The notes under the pieces are model-generated. The model was not told the DNA's origin. It ran no database searches and worked only from the letters and a program-made list of their open reading frames with translations. The position numbers and the translations under genes are program-made. DNA of 64,000 bases from CAISCU01 sp943361925 (GTDB taxonomy: Bacteria > Bacteroidota > Bacteroidia > UKL13-3): contig CALRIT020000010.1 of the NCBI GenBank assembly GCA_943361925.1, positions 79,054-143,053 of the forward strand. Reading direction: 5' to 3'. Shown here piece by piece: positions 1 to 8,090 of this stretch; position 1 is the first letter of the stretch; every line of letters starts with the position of its first letter.

Positions 1-1
1 C

Positions 2-1867
2 AAATCTGAAAGAATTCATACCATCAACCAATTATTAAAAGCTTATTGCATGTTCGAACGTGATGTTGAATACATCATCCAAGAAGGCAAAGTAAAAATT
101 GTTGATGAACAAACCGGTCGTGTTTTAGATGGAAGAAGATATAGTGATGGTTTACATCAGGCTATTGAAGCAAAAGAAAATGTAAAAGTTGAAGCTGCTA
201 CTCAAACCTATGCAACTGTAACTTTACAAAACTTCTTTAGAATGTACCACAAACTTGCGGGTATGACAGGTACTGCAACAACAGAAGCAGGTGAGTTCTG
301 GGAAATTTACAAATTAGATGTTGTAGAAATTCCAACTAATAGAAACATCTCAAGAAAAGATGAAGAGGATGTTATTTATAAAACAAAACGTGAGAAGTTT
401 AATGCAGTAATTGATGATGTAGTTAAATTAACTGAAGCAGGAAGACCTGTTCTGGTTGGTACAACATCTGTTGAGGTTTCAGAATTATTGAGCAGGATGT
501 TAACCATGCGTAAAATAAAACACAATGTTTTAAACGCAAAACAACATCAACGTGAAGCAGAAATTGTAGCTGAAGCCGGACAAAAAAGTGGAGTTACTAT
601 TGCTACAAATATGGCTGGTCGTGGTACCGATATTAAACTTGGAGAAGGTGTAAGAGAGGTTGGAGGTTTAGCAATTATTGGTACAGAACGTCACGAGAGC
701 AGAAGGGTTGACAGACAGTTAAGAGGTCGTGCAGGACGTCAGGGAGATCCGGGTTCTTCTAAGTTTTATGTTTCTCTGGAAGATGATTTGATGCGTTTGT
801 TTGGTTCAGAAAGAATTGCAGGTGTTATGGATAAATTAGGAATGAAAGAAGGTGAAAACATCGAACATTCTATGATTACCAAAAACATTGAAAGAGCGCA
901 AAAAAGAGTTGAACAAAATAACTTTGGAATACGTAAACGTTTATTGGAATATGATGATGTAATGAACTCACAACGTGAGGTTATTTATTCAAAACGCAGA
1001 AATGCATTATATGGTGATAAACTTGAACTCGATATTCAAAACATGATTGCGGATACTTGTGAGGAAATGGTTGAAACCTACAGAGACCAAAAGAATTACA
1101 AGGAATTCACTTTTGAATTGATGCGTATTTTTGCTCATACTACTGAAATTTCAGAAGATGATTTCATGGGCAAAAAACATGAACAGGTAGTTGATTTATT
1201 GTTTGCTGAATTAATGAATCGTTATACCAAAAAGGTAGAGGATTTGGGTCAATTTGCATTTCCTGTAATAAAGAATGTTTATGAAACTCAAGGTGCACAA
1301 TATGAAAATATTTCAGTTCCAATTACTGATGGTTTGCATCAAATGAACATTCCTGTTCACTTGAAAAAAGCATATGATTCACAAGGAAAAGAAATCAGTA
1401 AAACATTTGAAAAATTCAGTTCATTGTACATCATCGATAACGAATGGAAAGAACATTTACGTGAAATGGATGAATTGAAACAATCGAGTCAGAATGCGGT
1501 ATTCGAACAAAAAGACCCATTGTTGATTTACAAACTAGAATCATTCAAGTTATTCAATAATATGTTATCTACCATCAACAAATCTGTATTGGGTATGTTG
1601 TACAAAGGTTTTATTCCTATTGAAAATCCTAGTGATGTAAAAAAAGCTGAAGAGCCAAAAAAGCAGGATTTAAGTAAATTAAAAACTTCAAGAACAGATG
1701 ATTTAGCTGAAGCTACAAAAAACAATCAGCAAGCAGCACAAGCAGGAAATGAAGCACCAAAAGTTCAACAAGTAAAAGGCGTTGTAAAAATTGGCAGAAA
1801 TGATGCTTGTCCATGTGGTAGCGGTAAGAAGTATAAATCTTGCCATGGCAAGGATGAAATAAACTAA
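2..1867 (+). CDS. secA: Protein translocase ATPase SecA (5' end outside window)
   Basis: This is the C-terminal part of SecA, the cytoplasmic ATPase that drives preproteins through SecYEG. The frame is open from base 2, so the gene starts upstream of the window; the ATG at 50 is internal. Seen: the FERDVEYIIQ stretch of the preprotein cross-linking domain, second-nucleotide-domain motifs (GTTSVEVSE, MAGRGTDIKLG, then the arginine-rich QLRGRAGRQGDPG), helical wing and scaffold regions, a Lys/Glu/Gln-rich linker, and the C-terminal zinc finger CPCGSGKKYKSCHG that binds SecB or ribosomes in the family. It ends 4 bp before deoC, which suggests co-transcription. Identification is secure; only the N-terminal ATPase half is missing, because of the window edge. 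Confidence 0.97.
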   Translation, partial: KSERIHTINQLLKAYCMFERDVEYIIQEGKVKIVDEQTGRVLDGRRYSDGLHQAIEAKENVKVEAATQTYATVTLQNFFRMYHKLAGMTGTATTEAGEFWEIYKLDVVEIPTNRNISRKDEEDVIYKTKREKFNAVIDDVVKLTEAGRPVLVGTTSVEVSELLSRMLTMRKIKHNVLNAKQHQREAEIVAEAGQKSGVTIATNMAGRGTDIKLGEGVREVGGLAIIGTERHESRRVDRQLRGRAGRQGDPGSSKFYVSLEDDLMRLFGSERIAGVMDKLGMKEGENIEHSMITKNIERAQKRVEQNNFGIRKRLLEYDDVMNSQREVIYSKRRNALYGDKLELDIQNMIADTCEEMVETYRDQKNYKEFTFELMRIFAHTTEISEDDFMGKKHEQVVDLLFAELMNRYTKKVEDLGQFAFPVIKNVYETQGAQYENISVPITDGLHQMNIPVHLKKAYDSQGKEISKTFEKFSSLYIIDNEWKEHLREMDELKQSSQNAVFEQKDPLLIYKLESFKLFNNMLSTINKSVLGMLYKGFIPIENPSDVKKAEEPKKQDLSKLKTSRTDDLAEATKNNQQAAQAGNEAPKVQQVKGVVKIGRNDACPCGSGKKYKSCHGKDEIN

Positions 1868-1871
1868 ACTT

Positions 1872-2543
1872 ATGAAAACACCTGAACAAAATAAATTCAT
1901 AGCTGAGCATATAGAACACACCCTTCTAAAGCCAAACAGCACACTCGAGCAAATTACACAACTCTGTGAAGAGGCAATTCAATTTGGCTTTTCAGGTGTA
2001 TGTGTTCCGCCGTATTTTGTTCAACATGCAAAAAAAACTTTAAAAAATAGCGAGGTTAATGTTATAACTGTTGTTGGGTTTCCTTTTGGATACAATACTG
2101 TTTCAAGTAAAGTTGAAGAAACAAAAAAAGCTATCAATTCAGGTGCTCATGAAATAGATACTGTAATTAATATTGCTGCATTAAAAAGTGGTGATATTGC
2201 CACGGTTCAAAACGATATTCAATCTGTTGTTACTGCTTGTCATTTGCAAAACAAAATTTGTAAAGTAATTATTGAAACCTGCTTTTTGAATGATGAAGAA
2301 ATAAAACTAGCATGTAAAATTTGTGCTGATTGTGAAGCTGATTATGTTAAAACTTCAACGGGTTACGGAACTGAGGGTGCAACTTTAGAAGCTGTAACTT
2401 TAATGAGAAAAGTTCTTCCTCCAAAAATAAAAATAAAAGCTGCAGGTGGAATAAAAACAAAAGCATTTGCTCAATCACTTATTGATGCCGGTGCAAATCG
2501 TTTAGGTTGTTCTGCAAGTGTTTCAATTATAAATGAAGCTTAA
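1872..2543 (+). CDS. deoC: Deoxyribose-phosphate aldolase
   Basis: Class I aldolase of deoxynucleoside catabolism: 2-deoxyribose 5-phosphate is split into glyceraldehyde 3-phosphate and acetaldehyde. The 223-residue TIM barrel has the usual family length. The Schiff-base lysine is in VKTSTGYGTEGAT (Lys160), a second conserved lysine is in IKAAGGIKT, and the early VCVPPYFV segment fits DeoC. It begins 4 bp after secA and its last 11 bp overlap the start of the SPOR gene in another frame, so it sits inside a transcription unit. No other pentose or nucleoside catabolic gene lies beside it. Confidence 0.95.
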   Translation: MKTPEQNKFIAEHIEHTLLKPNSTLEQITQLCEEAIQFGFSGVCVPPYFVQHAKKTLKNSEVNVITVVGFPFGYNTVSSKVEETKKAINSGAHEIDTVINIAALKSGDIATVQNDIQSVVTACHLQNKICKVIIETCFLNDEEIKLACKICADCEADYVKTSTGYGTEGATLEAVTLMRKVLPPKIKIKAAGGIKTKAFAQSLIDAGANRLGCSASVSIINEA

Positions 2544-2934
2544 GTTTATGAAAGGTTTATTTGTATTATTATTTATCTCTTTATCTCATGTAATGTTTGC
2601 TCAAAAGAGCAGTGTTATTATTCAAAGAGATGCTAATCTTGATAGTTTAATCATTAAAAATGTTGAACACAACAAGACTCAAAATTCAATGGATGGATTT
2701 CGCATTCAATTGTTTTCCGGAGTTGAAAGAAATAATGCAAATGCGCTTAAAACAAAGTTCCTGAAACAATTCCCTAACTACCCAATCTATTTAATCTACC
2801 AACAGCCCTATTTTAAACTTAGAGCAGGTGATTTCAGAAATAAATTAGAAGCACAATGGCTCTTCAACCAATTACTACAAGAGTATGGTGAAGTGTTAAT
2901 TGTTCCGGATAAAATCAATTATTCTAATCAATAA
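2533..2934 (+). CDS. Secreted SPOR-domain protein
   Basis: A short exported protein (133 aa) with an N-terminal signal peptide (hydrophobic GLFVLLFISLSHVMFA, cleavage likely after FAQ) and one SPOR domain over about residues 55-131, starting FRIQLFSG and containing FKLRAGDF. SPOR domains bind denuded glycan strands of peptidoglycan, often at division sites, so a periplasmic or cell-wall role is likely. The ATG at 2533 overlaps the end of deoC; an in-frame ATG at 2548 would still leave a signal peptide and is an equally good start. The next gene follows after 6 bp. The precise function is unknown. Confidence 0.8.
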   Translation: MKLKFMKGLFVLLFISLSHVMFAQKSSVIIQRDANLDSLIIKNVEHNKTQNSMDGFRIQLFSGVERNNANALKTKFLKQFPNYPIYLIYQQPYFKLRAGDFRNKLEAQWLFNQLLQEYGEVLIVPDKINYSNQ

Positions 2935-2940
2935 AAAACC

Positions 2941-3948
2941 ATGAAATTAGTTACTTATACTTATCAAAATAAAATGGATGCAGGTATTTACCATGAAGGT
3001 AAAATCTGGCCATTTACAAGCATCTCAAATGAACTACCAAATAGTATTTTAGATTTGGTGAAAGCCGGTGATGATAAAATGAATTTGGCTAAATCATTAA
3101 GCAAACAATTAATTGAAGGTATTTTAAATCTTCCTTTTATTCATGAGGCTGATGTGAAATTAGAAGCACCTGTTCCTAATCCAACTTCATGCCGAGATGG
3201 ATATGCTTTTCGTCAGCATGTTGCTGCTGCAAGAAGAAACAGAGGTGTTCCAATGATTCCGGAATTCGATCAATATCCAATTTTCTATTTTACTAACCAT
3301 AATGCTATTCAGGGACCTGGAGAAATTCTTTGTATGCCTGATCATTTCCAAAAACTAGATTTCGAATTAGAAGTAGCAATTGTTGTAGGTAAAAAAGGTA
3401 GAAACTTCACAGCTGCAAATGCAGATGAATACATTGCAGGTTATACCATTATGAATGATATGAGTGCAAGAACTCTTCAAATGGAAGAAATGTTGCTCAA
3501 CCTTGGACCAGCAAAAGGAAAAGATTTCTCAACAGTTATCGGACCTTATTTTGTGACTCCTGATGAATTGGAGAACTTCTTGGTTCCTGCTAAACCTAAT
3601 CACGTAGGAAATAACCATAATTTATCAATGAAATGTTGGGTAAACGGCATTTTGGTAAGTGAAGGAAATGTAGGTGATATGGATTGGACCTTCGCTGAAA
3701 TTCTTGAAAGATGTGCTTATGGTGTTGATGTATATCCTGGTGATGTAATTGGCTCCGGAACTGTTGGAACCGGATGTTTCCTTGAATTAAACGGTACAGG
3801 TTTATTAAACGATAAAAGTTACCCTGTTCAATGGCTAAAAGATGGAGACCTGGTTGAAATGGAGATTACGGGTTTAGGTAGATTAAACAATACCATCAAA
3901 AAAGTAGATACTGATTTTTCTATACTGGCATTGAAAAAACAAGCTTAA
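2941..3948 (+). CDS. Fumarylacetoacetate hydrolase family protein
   Basis: A 335-residue enzyme of the FAH superfamily, which hydrolyses C-C bonds in acylpyruvate-like substrates using a divalent metal. Metal ligands are visible as the Glu pair in DFELEVAIVVG and an Asp in MNDMSARTLQ; GKDFSTVIGPYFV and GSGTVGTGCFLEL are the conserved late motifs. The length and the N-terminal extension resemble the fumarylacetoacetase-like proteins of tyrosine degradation more than the 200-residue acylpyruvases, but no other tyrosine-catabolic gene is adjacent, so the substrate is left open. It is the last gene of the secA-deoC-SPOR unit and is followed at once by a strong hairpin terminator. Confidence 0.85.
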   Translation: MKLVTYTYQNKMDAGIYHEGKIWPFTSISNELPNSILDLVKAGDDKMNLAKSLSKQLIEGILNLPFIHEADVKLEAPVPNPTSCRDGYAFRQHVAAARRNRGVPMIPEFDQYPIFYFTNHNAIQGPGEILCMPDHFQKLDFELEVAIVVGKKGRNFTAANADEYIAGYTIMNDMSARTLQMEEMLLNLGPAKGKDFSTVIGPYFVTPDELENFLVPAKPNHVGNNHNLSMKCWVNGILVSEGNVGDMDWTFAEILERCAYGVDVYPGDVIGSGTVGTGCFLELNGTGLLNDKSYPVQWLKDGDLVEMEITGLGRLNNTIKKVDTDFSILALKKQA

Positions 3949-3953
3949 AAATT

Positions 3954-3980
3954 AAATCCCCGATACAGGGGATTTTTTTT
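3954..3980 (+). terminator. Rho-independent terminator after the FAH-family gene
   Basis: An 8-bp perfect stem (aaatcccc / ggggattt) with a 6-nt loop, followed by a run of T. It lies 6 bp past the stop codon and closes the secA-to-FAH transcription unit. Confidence 0.9.
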
Positions 3981-4037
3981 GCCTAAAAATTGACAAACAA
4001 TAGTTCATTCTTTTTTAATATTTCGTAATTTGCTCAC

Positions 4038-4496
4038 ATGATAAGTTTTCACCTGCATCTTTTAAACCAAACACGCCAGAATTTTTTGAATCTGATTCAG
4101 GATTTGAGTAATGAACAACTAAATAAAATTCCTGAAGGTTTTAAAAACAATATCATCTGGAATTTCGGACATGTTGTTGTAACACAACAAATATTATGTT
4201 ACAAACTATCAGGTTTACCCATGTATTTAAACAATGAAATCATTGATAAATATAGGAAAGGTAGCAGTGCTTCAAGCAACATTTCAAAAGAAGAAATTGA
4301 TATGCTTAAAAAAGCAGCTCTAGAATTAGTTGAGCAAACCAAACTTGATTATATTGAAGGTAAGTTCAAAAACTTTGAAAAATATCCAACAAGTTACGGT
4401 ATTGAGCTTACACATATTGAAGAGGCTGTTAGTTTCAACAATACCCATGAAGGATTACATTTCGGGATTGCCATGTCACTAAAAAAACTGGTTTAA
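4038..4496 (+). CDS. DinB-like four-helix protein
   Basis: A 152-residue protein with the DinB/YfiT-like fold: an N-terminal helix with LNQTRQNFL, the motif WNFGHVVVTQQ carrying the first conserved histidine, and NTHEGLHFGIAMSL near the C terminus carrying the other two. In the family these three histidines bind a metal, and members act as thiol-dependent transferases or have unknown roles. No signal peptide. It stands 89 bp downstream of the previous gene, beyond the terminator, with the TAATTTG element just before the ATG. Its stop at 4496 lies close to the membrane protein downstream. The substrate is unknown. Confidence 0.75.
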   Translation: MISFHLHLLNQTRQNFLNLIQDLSNEQLNKIPEGFKNNIIWNFGHVVVTQQILCYKLSGLPMYLNNEIIDKYRKGSSASSNISKEEIDMLKKAALELVEQTKLDYIEGKFKNFEKYPTSYGIELTHIEEAVSFNNTHEGLHFGIAMSLKKLV

Positions 4497-4551
4497 GCTC
4501 CATATTATCCTGAACTCAAAACAAATCATATCGGGTATTCTACTTTGCTTT

Positions 4552-5136
4552 TTGCTAAGAGAAATCCATGAACAGGCACATCAACTAGCTGCTTACTTTC
4601 TAACAGGTGAATGGCCTATTAGAGATGTTTTTAACCAGTTTTTTATTAACTATCCTGATGGGATAACACATGCACTTATTCTGCTAGCGGGACCATTGAT
4701 TCATGTGTTAATTGGCTCCTATTTTATCATCAACTCAGATTCAAAACTGGCATCAATATTTGCCATTTCAATATTACCCTTAAGCCGCATATTGGCTTAT
4801 GTTTCCGGTGGTGGTGATGAATTAAATGCATTCAAGTTACTAAGCCCAAAGAACGCAATGATTCTTGGAGCTCTATTTGTTTTGTTGTTTAATGTATTTA
4901 TCATCTACAAACTAATTTCATCCGGAAAATCAAAAAAAGAATGGATTCAAACTACTATCCTATTGATTTCATTTAGTATCATTGAAAGATTAGGATTGAG
5001 CATTTTAAATTCCATCAACAAAATGTTTCCTACTCAAACATTCACAGGAACTCCAACGTTGATTTGGTACTGGATGATATTATTAATTATATTGGTAGGA
5101 ATTAATCACTTATATGTTCAAAAAAAGGTTGGATAA
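4552..5136 (+). CDS. Polytopic membrane protein with HExxH motif; start uncertain
   Basis: Not a family I can name. The protein has about five to six hydrophobic segments. Its most striking feature is HEQAH (an HExxH zinc-protease signature) right after the first hydrophobic stretch, followed by LLAGPLIHVLIG; this layout resembles site-2-protease-like (M50) membrane metalloproteases, but homology is inferred only from these motifs. The given start is a TTG that would cut off most of the first helix. The frame stays open back to the stop at 4480-4482 and encodes hydrophobic residues (IISGILLCFLL), yet there is no ATG or GTG, so translation may begin at a rare codon (CTG 4510, ATT 4504) or be coupled to the DinB gene. 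The end overlaps the methyltransferase gene by 23 bp. Confidence 0.6.
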   Translation: MLREIHEQAHQLAAYFLTGEWPIRDVFNQFFINYPDGITHALILLAGPLIHVLIGSYFIINSDSKLASIFAISILPLSRILAYVSGGGDELNAFKLLSPKNAMILGALFVLLFNVFIIYKLISSGKSKKEWIQTTILLISFSIIERLGLSILNSINKMFPTQTFTGTPTLIWYWMILLIILVGINHLYVQKKVG

Positions 5137-5806
5137 AAAGGAGTTATTGGATGCGGATTTTATTCCCAAAAATGATTTATTCCAAAACCTGGCCGAACTC
5201 AATACCATCAATACTTTATTGGGTGGACATGCAGTTAGCATAAAAGCTTTTAAAACTTTTGGAATTCAAGCCGGTGAAAAAATCAGAATCATCGATATTG
5301 GATGTGGTGGTGGAGATAATCTGAGAACCATTGCAAATTACGGCAGAAAGAACAATTTGAATTTAGAACTGATTGGCATTGATTTAAAACCGGAATGTCT
5401 TGAATATGCCAGATTACAATGTGAAAACTATCCTGAAATTTCATTCATACAAAGCGATTACCGTGATTTGATTCAAACTGGAATGGAATTCGATATTGCC
5501 TTCGCTTGTTTATTCAACCATCATTTAAGTAATGAAGAAAATGAATTGTTTTTTGACTGGTGTTATAAGCATAGCAAACGTGGGTTTTTCATCAACGATT
5601 TACACCGAAATCCATTAGCACATTATAGCATCAAATGGCTTACACAAGTATTTTCAAAATCATATTTAGTAAAAAACGATGCACCACTTTCTGTACTCAG
5701 AGGCTTTAAAAAAGTTGAGCTTCAAAACATCCTTGATAAAAACAAAATCCCTGCTACTACCAAATGGGCTTGGGCTTTCAGGTATATGGTAATTTGTAAG
5801 AAATAA
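5114..5806 (+). CDS. Class I SAM-dependent methyltransferase
   Basis: A 230-residue cytoplasmic methyltransferase with the Rossmann SAM-binding motif I IDIGCGGGDNL (residues about 60-70), an acidic loop GIDLKPE with Asp90, and motif-IV-like FDIAFACLFNHHL. The acceptor cannot be read from sequence. It overlaps the upstream membrane protein gene and ends 1 bp before the FAD oxidoreductase, so the two are surely co-transcribed. From memory of Bacteroidota genomes, this methyltransferase/oxidoreductase pair commonly sits after a type III polyketide synthase gene and is presumed to tailor its product. No synthase is present here, so that role is an inference. Confidence 0.85.
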   Translation: MFKKRLDKKELLDADFIPKNDLFQNLAELNTINTLLGGHAVSIKAFKTFGIQAGEKIRIIDIGCGGGDNLRTIANYGRKNNLNLELIGIDLKPECLEYARLQCENYPEISFIQSDYRDLIQTGMEFDIAFACLFNHHLSNEENELFFDWCYKHSKRGFFINDLHRNPLAHYSIKWLTQVFSKSYLVKNDAPLSVLRGFKKVELQNILDKNKIPATTKWAWAFRYMVICKK

Positions 5807-5807
5807 A

Positions 5808-6947
5808 ATGAGTACAGAAACATTATATGATTGTGCCATTGTTGGCGGCGGATTAGGAGGATTATGCCTTTCTATTCAATTGGCACAAAATGGATTTAAA
5901 GTCATTTTATTCGAAAAAGAAACATATCCTTTTCATAAAGTTTGTGGTGAATACATCAGTCTTGAAAGCAAAAAATTTCTTTCCTCATGCGGAATTTATA
6001 TTGATGAACTACAATTACCCATCATTAAAAAATTACAAATAAGTGCTCCTTCAGGATATGTTATTCAGGCTGCTTTGCTTTTAGGTGGATTTGGAATTAG
6101 TCGCTTTACACTCGATCAATTACTAGTGAATGAAGCAACAAAATTAGGTGTAATAGTTATGCAGGGAACTAAAGTAAGTCATGTTAAAAACAATGATTTA
6201 TTGTATGAAATCCATGCAGAAAATTTGGTTTATAATAGTCGACTTGTTGCAGGTTCTTATGGTAAAAGAAGTAATATCGATTTTCAATTTCAAAGAAATT
6301 TCATTGCTAAAAAGTACAAGGATGCTGAAAACTATATAGGCATTAAGTATCATATTAAACTAGATTATCCAATTGATTTAATCTCCTTACACAACTTCAA
6401 AGATGGTTATTGTGGCATATCAAAAGTGGATGATGACAGATATTGTCTTTGTTATTTAACCAATTCAAAAAACCTGAAAGAAAACAGCTCATCCATTCAA
6501 GAAATGGAGAAAAATGTATTGATGAAAAATCCATTTTTAACAGAAATTTTTGATTCGGCAGAATTTCTTTACAAAGAACCATTAAGCATTTCTCAGATTC
6601 ATTTTGAAGAAAAAGAACAAGTAGTAAATGGCATTTTTATGGTGGGAGATGCTGCCGGAATCATCACTCCGCTATGTGGCAATGGAATGAGTATGGCTAT
6701 GCATGCATCAAAGATTTTCGCAGGATTAGCAACACAATTCCTCGATGGGAAAATGAGCAAGGAGCAGCTAGAAAAATCATACACGAAAGCATGGAGAAAA
6801 GAATTTGCAAAACGTGTTTGGTTTGGACGACAATTTCAGAAACTTTTTGGAGACCCTAAAATAACAGAATTTGTTTTCAGGATATTGAAATGGAATCCTG
6901 CATTGCTAAAAGTTCTGATAAGATTAACACACGGAAAAGAGTTTTAA
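5808..6947 (+). CDS. FAD-dependent oxidoreductase (geranylgeranyl-reductase-like)
   Basis: A 379-residue flavoprotein of the group A monooxygenase/geranylgeranyl reductase type. Visible motifs: dinucleotide-binding IVGGGLGGLCLSI with Glu36 ending the second strand (residues 11-36), the family signature KVCGEYIS just after it, and the second FAD motif VGDAAGIITPLCGNGMSMA near residue 282. The C-terminal region is helical and lysine-rich. It starts 1 bp after the methyltransferase. It may be a hydroxylase or reductase acting on a lipid or polyketide; the substrate is unknown. A 464-bp non-coding stretch follows. Confidence 0.85.
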   Translation: MSTETLYDCAIVGGGLGGLCLSIQLAQNGFKVILFEKETYPFHKVCGEYISLESKKFLSSCGIYIDELQLPIIKKLQISAPSGYVIQAALLLGGFGISRFTLDQLLVNEATKLGVIVMQGTKVSHVKNNDLLYEIHAENLVYNSRLVAGSYGKRSNIDFQFQRNFIAKKYKDAENYIGIKYHIKLDYPIDLISLHNFKDGYCGISKVDDDRYCLCYLTNSKNLKENSSSIQEMEKNVLMKNPFLTEIFDSAEFLYKEPLSISQIHFEEKEQVVNGIFMVGDAAGIITPLCGNGMSMAMHASKIFAGLATQFLDGKMSKEQLEKSYTKAWRKEFAKRVWFGRQFQKLFGDPKITEFVFRILKWNPALLKVLIRLTHGKEF

Positions 6948-7411
6948 TTCAATGTTCCTATTCATACAAATATCCCTAAGCTTATTAATAGAAATTAATT
7001 AGATACGTTGCTGTTTTTAATAAATATTTCCAAATAATATTTAGGTTTTACATTTCCCTATTTATGAAACTTATGACCCCGAAGGTGGTCGAATGTTTAT
7101 AGAAAAATGAACAATATGAATTCCCCCCAAGTCTCAACAACGCGGACCTTTGGTCCACGTTGTTGAGACTTGGGGGTGGTAGTTTAATAAATTTTGACTT
7201 CTATAATCATGTCATCCCTTCAGGATTCTTAAGAGCTAACATAAAATAGACATGTTTCAAATTCTTTTTTTGCTTTAATGATTAATAATCTTTTATAAAT
7301 GTATTTTTAGTAAAGAAGAGAATAATCGCATAGATTTATTAAAGCCACACAATCCAATTGTAAAACATCTAAAAATAAAAACAATCCAAATCAATTCAGG
7401 TTAAATGAGGT
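6948..7411. other. Non-coding stretch between FAD oxidoreductase and SDR genes
   Basis: No plausible reading frame. It is AT-rich and contains the strong hairpin at 7124-7176, flanked by a smaller imperfect dyad (gacc at 7075-7078 with ggtc at 7087-7090) and a short segment around 7208-7231 containing tcatcccttcagg. From memory these short pieces resemble intergenic repeats scattered through Bacteroidota genomes, which suggests repeat remnants; this was not checked. Confidence 0.5.
7124..7176. repeat. Long near-perfect inverted repeat (hairpin element)
   Basis: Left arm 7124-7148 and right arm 7152-7176 form a 25-bp stem with a single mismatch (7143/7157) around a ttt loop; the outer 19 bp are perfect (cccccaagtctcaacaacg against its complement). 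It is much more GC-rich than its surroundings and has no T-run on either side, so it is unlike the terminators in this window. It may be a REP-type palindrome or a miniature mobile element; no transposase is nearby. Confidence 0.8.
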
Positions 7412-8089
7412 ATGAAAACATATCTTATTGCAGGTGCATCAAAGGGAATCGGCTTAGCCATTGCGGAAAAATTAAAAGAAAACGGACATAAAGTTATAAA
7501 TCTTAGTAGGACAGCTTCTTTGGTAGCAGATGAAAATTATACTACCGACTTTTCATCAAACCAACTGGAATTACCTGAATTAGATGGTGTTTTTGATGGA
7601 TTGATTTATTGCCCGGGAAGCATCAATTTAAAACCATTTAAAGCTTTTAAAGACGAAGATTTTCAAAAAGATTTTCAAATCAATTTTTTAGGAGCAGCAG
7701 CCTTCATCAGAAAATATTCAAAACAACTAAGTAATCCTGAAACTGCATCTATTTTGTTATTTAGCACAGTTGCAGTTCAAACCGGAATGAGTTTTCATAG
7801 CAGCATATCGGCAGCAAAAGGAGCAGTAGAAGGATTGACAAGAAGTTTGGCAGCAGAGTTTGCTCCATCAATCAGAGTAAATGCCATTGCACCTTCATTA
7901 ACTAAAACAGAATTAGCAGAAAAACTGATTAATTCAGATGTAAAATTAAAAGCATCAGAAGACAGACATCCATTAAAGAAAATTGGTGAACCCGGAGATC
8001 TGGCTCAGATGGCAATTAGCATTCTGGAAAATAAATGGTTAACCGGACAAATTATTCATCTTGACGGAGGGATGAGTGCCATCAGATAA
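7412..8089 (+). CDS. SDR-family protein lacking the catalytic tyrosine
   Basis: A 225-residue short-chain dehydrogenase/reductase. The nucleotide-binding GASKGIGLAIAEKL is at residues 8-21, a CPGS segment stands where NNAG is usual, the catalytic serine region LLFSTVAVQ is near 115-123, and the C-terminal segment INTDGG-like HLDGGMSAIR is typical. The active-site YxxxK reads ISAAK: Ile132 replaces the tyrosine while Lys136 is kept. The activity is therefore doubtful or altered. The flavin-reductase-like gene follows within 1-2 bp or overlaps it. From memory, similar SDR and flavin-reductase genes cluster with photolyase genes in Bacteroidota; no photolyase is present here. Confidence 0.85.
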   Translation: MKTYLIAGASKGIGLAIAEKLKENGHKVINLSRTASLVADENYTTDFSSNQLELPELDGVFDGLIYCPGSINLKPFKAFKDEDFQKDFQINFLGAAAFIRKYSKQLSNPETASILLFSTVAVQTGMSFHSSISAAKGAVEGLTRSLAAEFAPSIRVNAIAPSLTKTELAEKLINSDVKLKASEDRHPLKKIGEPGDLAQMAISILENKWLTGQIIHLDGGMSAIR

Positions 8090-8090
8090 A

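Noticed and set aside
50..1867. ATG at 50 as the start of secA
   Set aside because: The frame is open to the window edge and the residues before the Met match SecA, so the gene is cut by the window.
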